A DNA stretch of 23,372 bases from a virus. Positions 12,933-17,813 of this stretch are shown in pieces; the first letter of the stretch is position 1, and each line of letters opens with the position of its first letter. The translations under genes and the position numbers were made by a program. Under the pieces are notes generated by a model that saw only the letters and a program-made list of their open reading frames with translations, was not told the DNA's origin and searched no databases. Location: IMG/VR virus record IMGVR_UViG_3300023196_001581, positions 2,086-25,457 of that record; one strand, given 5' to 3'.

Positions 12933-13192
12933 GCCTCCAGTGGTTTAACTATTACCGCCTTGATGTGTTGGGTGGTTGTCACTGATTTGACAAACTCTTC
13001 ATTGCTGAGTTTGCGTACCAGTGGCGCGCTGATGTTCTCGCGGTCGTACTCTTGGACCTCGGCAAAGAATGACTCGCCTGAGTAGGTACCAATGCCACGC
13101 GAGATAAGTTCTGCTTTGAGCTTGGACTTGATCTCCTCTAGCTCTTGGATCTGTCTGCTGATGGTACCATATTGGTCAATGATGTTGTTCAT
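12929..13192 (-). CDS. conserved phage protein with coiled-coil start
   Basis: 87 residues. A coiled coil (about 5-30, YGTISRQIQELEEIKSKLKA) is followed by ELISRGIGTYSGESFFAEV and a C-terminal segment ending in HIKAVIVKPLEA. This organisation matches a common phage family (coiled coil, then a GxGxYxGexfxA.V pattern) with no proven function. First gene behind the sigma70 promoter; GGAGAAATT lies upstream of ATG 13192. Confidence 0.7.
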   Translation of the reverse strand: MNNIIDQYGTISRQIQELEEIKSKLKAELISRGIGTYSGESFFAEVQEYDRENISAPLVRKLSNEEFVKSVTTTQHIKAVIVKPLEA

Positions 13193-13214
13193 AATTTCTC
13201 CTGTCTAAAATTAG

Positions 13215-13244
13215 ATTATAGTCTAAGTCGTTACTAATTGTCAA
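13215..13244 (-). promoter_or_regulatory. host sigma70 promoter for the early operon
   Basis: On the minus strand, TTGACA (13244-13239), an 18-nt spacer, then TATAAT (13220-13215): both hexamers are perfect. The -35 lies in the last codons of the region-4-like gene. The -10 sits inside a near-palindrome TTAGAC-TATA-ATCTAA, a plausible operator. It drives 13192 to 11322, including the sigma factor. Confidence 0.85.
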
Positions 13245-13539
13245 ATAATTTTTTTCTCATGGATTTTATTCCCTTTTCTAGGTGGTATCTCCATGTCTTT
13301 TCAGATACCCCAATGTCTTCATGTGTATTGCCCCTCATAAAAGCAATAACCATGCGGTGTTGTTTTGGTTCCAGTCTGCTTACCAATTTCCACAACAAAC
13401 GTTGGTTTATTGTTGGTATTTTGGTGTCTACAAGAAATTCAACGGCATCATCATTGATAAGATCAAGCTCCATGATGTCGGGTAGCTCTTCCCATAATTT
13501 TGGGGATATTGGCTTTAGTCGCGCCTGTTTTCTGTACAT
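13234..13539 (-). CDS. sigma region-4-like HTH protein, paralogue B
   Basis: 101 residues. The C-terminal half (about 53-101) reads RLEPKQHRMVIAFMRGN, then HEDIGVSEKTWRYHLEKG and IKSMRKKL. That is a region-4.2-like helix-turn-helix with a shortened first helix. It is homologous to the protein at 4300-4617, while the N-terminal halves differ. It lies directly upstream of the operon holding the region-4-less sigma, which supports a split-sigma arrangement (inference). Its 3' end contains the -35 of that operon's promoter. The start overlaps the preceding stop as TAATG. Confidence 0.65.
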   Translation of the reverse strand: MYRKQARLKPISPKLWEELPDIMELDLINDDAVEFLVDTKIPTINQRLLWKLVSRLEPKQHRMVIAFMRGNTHEDIGVSEKTWRYHLEKGIKSMRKKLFDN

Positions 13540-13685
13540 TATTTGTCCTTTTTAAGATGAAATTCTAACGCATTTTGCATACACTGTTTAATTGCCGCGT
13601 CAACAAGGGCTCGGATCTCTAATTGATCCCAGCGTGTCTCTTTTAAGTGCTCCACTACCAGTGGGTGTAACTGTTCCCATTTCAT
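13539..13685 (-). CDS. small hypothetical protein
   Basis: 48 residues, helical: MKWEQLHPLVVEHLKETRW, then a Lys-ending tail (EFHLKKDK). GGAGGT lies 5 nt upstream of ATG 13685, and the stop overlaps the ATG of the region-4-like gene. Function unknown. The strong ribosome site and tight packing support it. Confidence 0.6.
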   Translation of the reverse strand: MKWEQLHPLVVEHLKETRWDQLEIRALVDAAIKQCMQNALEFHLKKDK

Positions 13686-13686
13686 A

Positions 13687-13845
13687 TTAACCTCCGTATG
13701 CGTCAATGTAATCGGCCACCGCTTGGGCCTCGGTCTCTTTTTCTGTAAACCATAGTGGCTTGGTGTCTAGCACGTCCTGTGCGTCTTCTAACGTAAACTC
13801 ATAGCTTAGTTTGCCTGCCTCTTTAATAATCTTGTTTAGGTCCAT
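13687..13845 (-). CDS. small hypothetical protein
   Basis: 52 residues: MDLNKIIKEAGKLSYEF, then LEDAQDVLDTKPLWFTEKE and ADYIDAYGG. GGAGG upstream of ATG 13845. Not recognised. It lies one base from the next gene and overlaps the previous one by one base. Confidence 0.55.
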   Translation of the reverse strand: MDLNKIIKEAGKLSYEFTLEDAQDVLDTKPLWFTEKETEAQAVADYIDAYGG

Positions 13846-13916
13846 TATGCCTCCTCGTGTAATCTAATGCGGGCTTGTTCAATGTGATTATACCACCAAT
13901 ATATTGAATCACTCAT
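13845..13916 (-). CDS. possible 23-residue peptide gene
   Basis: MSDSIYWWYNHIEQARIRL and a short EEA end. The start lies inside the 3' end of the upstream gene (8-nt overlap) with a GGAAAG ribosome site, and the stop overlaps the next ATG (TAATG). The position between two genes with exact overlaps supports translation, but the size makes this tentative. Confidence 0.4.
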   Translation of the reverse strand: MSDSIYWWYNHIEQARIRLHEEA

Positions 13917-14049
13917 CTTTCCACTCCTCAAAATCATAGTCAAATATATAAAAGTCTGCGTCTATTGCCTGCTGATACGCGTCGGCAAGTGTTGGCGCGT
14001 CAATGACAAGGGTATCCCCCTTGTCGTCCTTAAAGTACGCTGTAATCAT
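13909..14049 (-). CDS. small acidic hypothetical protein
   Basis: 46 residues: MITAYFKDDKGDTLVIDAP, then LADAYQQAIDADFYIFDYD. Acidic, mixed strand and helix. A strong AAGGAGG site precedes ATG 14049, which overlaps the zinc-ribbon stop as ATGA. Function unknown. Confidence 0.6.
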   Translation of the reverse strand: MITAYFKDDKGDTLVIDAPTLADAYQQAIDADFYIFDYDFEEWKDE

Positions 14050-14192
14050 ACAACCTCCTTGTTTTTACAATTCCAACAGAATAGCACACCAGTGCCGTAC
14101 TTGATGGCACGCCTTTGGGTGCAGTGCTTACACTTGATGCCGTTTTGAATGATTGGGCCCATTGTGTGGGCGCCTGATATGAGTCGTGCCAT
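14046..14192 (-). CDS. small zinc-ribbon protein
   Basis: 48 residues with two CxxC pairs (C21/C24 in KCKHC and C39/C42 in FCWNC) spaced 14 residues apart, a treble-clef or zinc-ribbon knuckle. Basic residues between the knuckles (TQRRAIKYG) suggest nucleic-acid contact. Early position fits a small transcription or host-takeover factor (guess). Confidence 0.65.
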   Translation of the reverse strand: MARLISGAHTMGPIIQNGIKCKHCTQRRAIKYGTGVLFCWNCKNKEVV

Positions 14193-14205
14193 TGTGGCCT
14201 CCTAT

Positions 14206-14601
14206 TTAACTTGCTCGGTAGTAACATTGTACCAGTGAACGTGGCAGGCCGCGCTCGGTGCCATTGTCGTGATATACGCCATCTATGAGGGCCACGGCGT
14301 GTCCGCGCTTGATTACTATCCACTTACCCTTATTGTTGTCACGCGCGAACGTGGCGAGGGTTTGGCGGTTGCCGCGTGGCAATTTGTCCATCTCGGCGGT
14401 TGGCTTGCCAGTGAGCCGTTTAATCACGGCGTCGGTTTGTTTGCGGTACATGCCACGGCGTGGCTTGCGCCCTGCCTCCGCACACATGGTGTGCACCTTA
14501 GGATACTCGACGTTGAACGCTAGGCTTAGGGCCCGAACCACGCAGTCATTGATCTCGGTGTTGATTGTGCGTGGGTTGTTTTTAATGTATTGGAAGTCCA
14601 T
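14206..14601 (-). CDS. papain/C39-like cysteine-peptidase-fold phage protein
   Basis: 131 residues. NDCVVRALSLAF places Cys20 at a helix start, and RGHAVALIDGVYHD supplies His101 and Asp107, the order seen in C39/papain-like folds. Between them are AEAGRKPRRGMYRKQTDAV and a basic linker. Such proteins occur in many phages, with proteolysis or deamidation suspected but unproven. GGAG before ATG 14601 follows double-hairpin leader R1. Confidence 0.65.
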   Translation of the reverse strand: MDFQYIKNNPRTINTEINDCVVRALSLAFNVEYPKVHTMCAEAGRKPRRGMYRKQTDAVIKRLTGKPTAEMDKLPRGNRQTLATFARDNNKGKWIVIKRGHAVALIDGVYHDNGTERGLPRSLVQCYYRAS

Positions 14602-14624
14602 AAAATCTCCTGTGTGTTGTGTGT

Positions 14625-14676
14625 GGTCATCATCAGTGCACGCCTAACGTGCATACACCTCGCGGTGTTTCGACCT
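14625..14676 (-). repeat. double-hairpin leader R1 (52 nt)
   Basis: 50 of 52 bases are identical to R2 at 15034-15085. As minus-strand RNA it forms ACACC-GCGA-GGTGT (a GNRA tetraloop) and GCACG-TTAGG-CGTGC. It covers the last codons of the 14644-14868 gene and ends about 24 nt before the ATG of the 14206-14601 gene. Both differences from R2 fall outside the stems. Probably an mRNA processing, stability or translation-control element. Confidence 0.75.
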
Positions 14677-14868
14677 TATTATACTGCCTGCCCATACCTC
14701 TGCAACGTCAACCTCCTCGAGCATATAGTCGAGGGTGTCACTGCTAAGGTCTTCGAGGACCTCACTGCGCTCCATGATCAGGTTTTGGATCAACTGCTCC
14801 TTGGTCATCTCGCGCCACTGGATCAGCTCACTGCGCAGGATGGTTTGTATTCTCTCTTGACGTGTCAT
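14644..14868 (-). CDS. small helical hypothetical protein
   Basis: 74 residues from ATG 14868 (GAGGAG upstream). Charged helices: MTRQERIQTILRSELIQW, then MERSEVLEDLSSDTLDYMLEE and a basic end (RSKHREVYAR) encoded within hairpin leader R1. Not recognised. The gene starts 4 nt after the upstream gene's stop. Confidence 0.6.
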   Translation of the reverse strand: MTRQERIQTILRSELIQWREMTKEQLIQNLIMERSEVLEDLSSDTLDYMLEEVDVAEVWAGSIIRSKHREVYAR

Positions 14869-14872
14869 GGTG

Positions 14873-15016
14873 TTACTCCTCTTCAAAAACATATTGTAAG
14901 TCTTGGTAGATGCGCTCAATCTCGCGCTGAGTGTCTTGGTCAAGATCATCAGTCCACACTGAGCGAATTAGCTCGCGTGCCTGCTCGATTACTGCCTGTT
15001 TTGCTTTAATATCCAT
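14873..15016 (-). CDS. small helical hypothetical protein
   Basis: 47 residues from ATG 15016, acidic and helical: MDIKAKQAVIEQARELI, then DLDQDTQREIERIYQDL. AAGGAG lies just upstream, placed directly after double-hairpin leader R2. Not recognised. Confidence 0.6.
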   Translation of the reverse strand: MDIKAKQAVIEQARELIRSVWTDDLDQDTQREIERIYQDLQYVFEEE

Positions 15017-15033
15017 ATTAACTCCTTTGTGTT

Positions 15034-15085
15034 GGTCATCATCAGTGCACGCATAACGTGCAGACACCTCGCGGTGTTTCGACCT
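15034..15085 (-). repeat. double-hairpin leader R2 (52 nt)
   Basis: Second copy of the element at 14625-14676. Hairpins: ACACC-GCGA-GGTGT and GCACG-TTATG-CGTGC. It fills the gap between the 15089 stop and the AAGGAG ribosome site of the 14873-15016 gene. A related CTCCTTTGTGTTGGT string recurs at 15350 without the hairpins. Confidence 0.75.
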
Positions 15086-15088
15086 GTA

Positions 15089-15340
15089 TTACTCGTAGCA
15101 GATACCCTCATCTAATGCAACCTGATAGGCATCATCGTGACCCAGTGTTTTGACTAGCTCGTAGTCGTCATTTTCAAACTCGTACACCTCAAGACTAAAC
15201 TGCTTAGTTTTGGAGTTGTATTGAAGGATGTCCTTGTCATCTACCGACCACTCGAGGCAGTCACCTGACTGCTCGGGCAACAATCTAGCAGGCACTACTT
15301 TTTTATCGTCAATCAATTTTAAGATCGTAAAATTAGGCAT
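15089..15340 (-). CDS. hypothetical protein
   Basis: 83 residues, acidic, mixed beta/alpha: MPNFTILKLIDDKKVVPARL, then CLEWSVDDKDILQYNS and HDDAYQVALDEG. Not recognised. GGAGATAACACC precedes ATG 15340. Followed by hairpin leader R2. Confidence 0.6.
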   Translation of the reverse strand: MPNFTILKLIDDKKVVPARLLPEQSGDCLEWSVDDKDILQYNSKTKQFSLEVYEFENDDYELVKTLGHDDAYQVALDEGICYE

Positions 15341-15501
15341 GGTGTTATCTCCTTTGTGTTGGTTAGTAATTCCTCGGTGACACTACAATGCAATGCCACC
15401 TGAGCATTACTATCTATTAGCATACGCACTGTGGATAAGTGCACTGGTTCTGCCAGCTCCCCCTTATTTATCTCGGTTGGGTTTGAGTACTGCGACAACA
15501 T
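15319..15501 (-). CDS. possible first early gene, hypothetical
   Basis: 60 residues, overlapping the next start by 22 nt. No Shine-Dalgarno. TATACT lies 4 nt before the ATG and could be the -10 of a leaderless transcript, but no good -35 is seen. A perfect DnaA box lies inside it. It may be coding or just the edge of the non-coding region. Confidence 0.35.
   Translation of the reverse strand: MLSQYSNPTEINKGELAEPVHLSTVRMLIDSNAQVALHCSVTEELLTNTKEITPCLILRS
15430..15438 (-). promoter_or_regulatory. DnaA box (TTATCCACA)
   Basis: A perfect 9-mer match on the minus strand at the edge of the repeat-rich non-coding region. A single box could occur by chance, but its position is compatible with an origin nearby. 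Confidence 0.45.
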
Positions 15502-15883
15502 GGTTAGTATAACGACCTTTTAAAAACTGCGTACGATTATTTTAATGTCCTACTAAACTGTGTGGGTATTATGTGGGAGCGCGAGTCCACCGAATAATGT
15601 GACATTCACGCCCACACTCAACGTCCTCCCCTCGCGCCCGCATAGCCTTACTGGCTGGGCCTCAAGTCCACCAAGCCACGATCGCACAGTGGTCAATGCA
15701 CCAGTGAGCCAAACTGCCTGCGCGCCTCCTAGGCCCCTTCTCGTGCGTCCTATGCGTCAATAGGTGTTTACCCTAACCTGGCGGTTAGTAAGCACTCACT
15801 TACACTTATGCACCACATTGGTGCGCTGGCCCACGTTCCACATTGTGAGATAGCATTTCACATTATGAAACGCATTACCTTAT

Positions 15884-15905
15884 TGCGAATGAGAATCATT
15901 ATTAT
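15884..15905. promoter_or_regulatory. Fur-box-like operator, direct repeat copy 1
   Basis: TGCGAATGAGAATCATTATT followed by AT; 21 of 22 bases match the copy at 15926. It matches the Fur-box core AATGATAATCATTATC at 14 of 16 positions. Confidence 0.55.
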
Positions 15906-15925
15906 CTGCACTGCTCGGGCCTAGA

Positions 15926-15947
15926 TGCGAATGAGAATCATTATCAT
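15926..15947. promoter_or_regulatory. Fur-box-like operator, direct repeat copy 2
   Basis: TGCGAATGAGAATCATTATC followed by AT; it matches the Fur core AATGATAATCATTATC at 15 of 16 positions. It is 42 nt from copy 1 (start to start), four helical turns, so both lie on the same DNA face. Confidence 0.6.
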
Positions 15948-16300
15948 GTAGCCCTGTTGCGCACTGAGCGGATCGGGGCGCGGAACCATTCCACATTATG
16001 AGATGCCATACCACAATGCGGTACAGGCTATGTTAGTGCGCACTAGGTGAGTGGCTCACTGCCTGAGCTACCGCACTGCCCCAGTGCCTACTAACTTAGT
16101 GCACCAATGTGGTGCGCCCCAGTGTGTACTTACTTACTTAGTGCACCAAAACAGTGCATAGGGGGCTTTTCTATAAGGCAATGCACCAATTTGGGTCCTG
16201 TCGGAGGGTCTGAGGCAGAGGCTCCAACCAAACCTGAGTTTTTGTATTTTCTTCCAGAAACACTCTTTTGCAGGGAAAACCCTAACTTCTAAATTTTTTT

Positions 16301-16329
16301 TTGAAAAATTCTAAAAACTAAATGATAAT
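16301..16329 (+). promoter_or_regulatory. sigma70-type promoter overlapped by a Fur box
   Basis: TTGAAA (16301-16306), a 17-nt spacer, then GATAAT (16324-16329). The -10 lies inside the palindrome 16320-16340. Transcription would start near 16336 and meet the terminator-like hairpin of element 2 about 50 nt later. Confidence 0.55.
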
Positions 16330-16340
16330 CATTATCATTT
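16320..16340. promoter_or_regulatory. Fur-box-like palindrome (best copy)
   Basis: 21-bp palindrome, perfect around the central base 16330. Bases 16321-16336 read AATGATAATCATTATC, identical to 16 consecutive positions of the 19-bp Fur consensus. Overlap with a -10 element is the usual layout for Fur repression. Confidence 0.65.
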
Positions 16341-16373
16341 GCGTTACCTAAAATCAATGACTTACAGAGGTTT

Positions 16374-16492
16374 GACGGGGTGACGGGGGTAGCGTACCCT
16401 TTTTACTATTTTTTATAAAATTTTTTAAAAAATAACGTAAGTACTGGGGGAGGGTGAAATATGGTCCGCAACCCCCGTCACCCCGTCGAAAT
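16374..16492. repeat. palindromic element 2 (119-bp core, direct copy of element 1)
   Basis: Same length as the core of element 1, with identical outer blocks (GACGGGGTGACGGGGG.. and ..CCCCCGTCACCCCGTC), the same hairpin plus T-tract, and AACGTAAGTA; only the A/T-rich loop and a G-rich spacer differ. It is preceded by AATCAATGACTTAC (16352-16365) and the Fur-like palindrome, in the same order as element 1. It lies 5,298 bp from element 1 in direct orientation. Confidence 0.85.
16387..16404 (+). terminator. intrinsic terminator-like hairpin in element 2
   Basis: GGGTA (16387-16391) with TACCC (16395-16399), then TTTTT. It would stop transcripts from the 16301 promoter before the late genes, giving either insulation or attenuation. 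Confidence 0.5.
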
Positions 16493-16532
16493 GTAGGTTT
16501 ATTTTTAAAAACAGGACGATACGCTTATATTC

Positions 16533-16546
16533 TTTGCATTAGTGTT
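16533..16546 (+). promoter_or_regulatory. phage-type promoter motif, copy 5
   Basis: TTTGCATTAGTGTT. TGCATTAGT ends 6 nt before ATG 16550, with no Shine-Dalgarno between, so the mRNA is predicted to be leaderless. It heads the rightward packaging/portal operon. Confidence 0.75.
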
Positions 16547-16549
16547 AGT

Positions 16550-16858
16550 ATGAGCAAATACGTTTACCAAATACAAGGGGCACTGGAAAATCCCCAAGGC
16601 CAGTTTATTGGCCTTAGAGTATTGGTATGCAATATAGACTTCTTGGACATGGTTGATGTACCTGTAGAGATACTAGACGCCGAGACTGTTAAGTATATGC
16701 AATTTAGACTTTCCATTACCGCAGAGCCAGTTAACATTGCTGCACTGCCCGTGGAAATGCAAAACAAGATACGCACTCCGTTAGGGAGATGGCTGGACCG
16801 ATGGGTTCTTGAAAACTTTTATGGCGATAACCGCAAACACAAAGATACTAACTCTTGA
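16550..16858 (+). CDS. hypothetical protein, first gene of the rightward late operon
   Basis: 102 residues from ATG 16550, chosen because the promoter motif lies 6 nt upstream; an ATG at 16454 is open but lies inside palindromic element 2. Beta-rich start (MSKYVYQIQGALENPQGQF), hydrophobic middle and a WLDRWVLENFYGDNRK end. Not recognised. It overlaps the Hint gene by 38 nt. Confidence 0.65.
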   Translation: MSKYVYQIQGALENPQGQFIGLRVLVCNIDFLDMVDVPVEILDAETVKYMQFRLSITAEPVNIAALPVEMQNKIRTPLGRWLDRWVLENFYGDNRKHKDTNS

Positions 16859-17813
16859 TTATTGGAAACCAGCGTCTCAGCTGGAAGTAGGTGACTGGGT
16901 ATTTGACCGTAACGGTAATCCTGTCCAGATCAAACTAACTCAACAATATCATAGCGCTGAGTGCTATGAGGTAATGTTTAATGATTTTCTCACCATCACT
17001 GGTGATTTTAAACTGACACTTCCAGTAGAAACTATCAAATACCGTAATAGGCTACACACGTATAAGGGCAAATTGACATTTCGCCGCCCACTAAAACTGT
17101 TTACCGCCGACCAAATTACACAAACCTCACTCTTAGATTCGCGTAACCGCAAAACTTTGTCGGTTCCTACCGCACATCCTTTACAACTCCCCCATAAAGA
17201 TTTACCCATACCCCCATTTCTATTTGGCTTTTGGTATTTTTCACGTAGATCCACTGGAAGATTGGCTGCGGCCCCTGGAACTGCTGAGTATGTACACCAA
17301 AAGTTTAAAGACCATGGGTATAAAGTCAGAACGCATGCCTTAATTGACACGGGAGAGCGTGATTTTTCTACAGAGCCTAGCATTACGCGACAGCTTATAC
17401 CCAATACCCCAAAAATTATACCAAATAATTACTTACTTGCTTCTGCTGAACAACGCCAAGACTTACTCTCTGGGATTGTTTGCGCAAAACCTAGGCAATA
17501 CAACAAAAGACAAGACACTTTTAGGGTAACATCTAAAAATTATGACACAATGCGCAGGGTTCAGTTGCTTGCTGAGTCCCTTGGGTCCCGAGCAAAGCTC
17601 TACCACGACCCACATAAGCAAGACTATACCGTTTTTTTTAAATCTAGGTTACCTTTAATCCCGGGTCAAGCATCACCGCCGGTAAAAGTTCACTATGGCC
17701 GCAGGTATATCACAGAAGTCACACCAATTGCCCAACAGTTGTGTGTTCATTTTGAAACCACTGGCGAAGATAACACTATTTTAGCAGGAGAGGGCTTCAT
17801 ACCATGTCTTTAA
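16821..17813 (+). CDS. free-standing intein-like (Hint) protein with degenerate LAGLIDADG endonuclease
   Basis: 330 residues from ATG 16821. The N-terminus follows intein block A and the adjacent strand region (ITANTKILT, then LEVGDWVFDRNG). The splicing Cys1 position is Ala, directly after the initiator Met. Block B is TITGDFKLTLP with the usual His replaced. Two LAGLIDADG-like helices, FLFGFWYF (133-140) and DLLSGIVCAK (214-223), lack their acidic catalytic residues or retain them poorly. Block F, LCVHFETTGEDN through ILAGEGF, is followed by IPCL in place of the His-Asn/Cys junction. Protein splicing is therefore not expected. The last codons overlap the TerL start by 10 nt in another frame. 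Confidence 0.75.
   Translation: MAITANTKILTLDYWKPASQLEVGDWVFDRNGNPVQIKLTQQYHSAECYEVMFNDFLTITGDFKLTLPVETIKYRNRLHTYKGKLTFRRPLKLFTADQITQTSLLDSRNRKTLSVPTAHPLQLPHKDLPIPPFLFGFWYFSRRSTGRLAAAPGTAEYVHQKFKDHGYKVRTHALIDTGERDFSTEPSITRQLIPNTPKIIPNNYLLASAEQRQDLLSGIVCAKPRQYNKRQDTFRVTSKNYDTMRRVQLLAESLGSRAKLYHDPHKQDYTVFFKSRLPLIPGQASPPVKVHYGRRYITEVTPIAQQLCVHFETTGEDNTILAGEGFIPCL

Larger units (their letters stand above)
15502..16300. other. repeat-rich non-coding region
   Basis: About 0.8 kb with no convincing gene on either strand. TGCACCA occurs at 15697, 15809, 16100, 16142 and 16182. Two mirror hairpins GCACCA-nnn-TGGTGC lie at 15810-15824 and 16101-16115. CACATTRTGA-type strings recur near 15839, 15859 and 15991, and two Fur-box-like direct repeats are present. 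Its density of short palindromes suggests a protein-binding control region or replication origin between the divergent early and late arms. Confidence 0.65.

Noticed and set aside
15034-15085. CRISPR-like repeat (R1 and R2)
   Set aside because: Only two copies 409 nt apart with genes between them and no spacer array. They are better read as mRNA leaders.
15560-16292. Plus-strand open frames at 15560-15763 and 16107-16292
   Set aside because: Their predicted proteins are Pro/Ser/Cys-rich without family resemblance, lack ribosome sites and cross the repeats and hairpins of the non-coding region.
16454-16549. Upstream ATG extension of the first late gene
   Set aside because: The extension would encode part of palindromic element 2 and the promoter. 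The ATG at 16550 has the standard 6-nt spacing from the motif.
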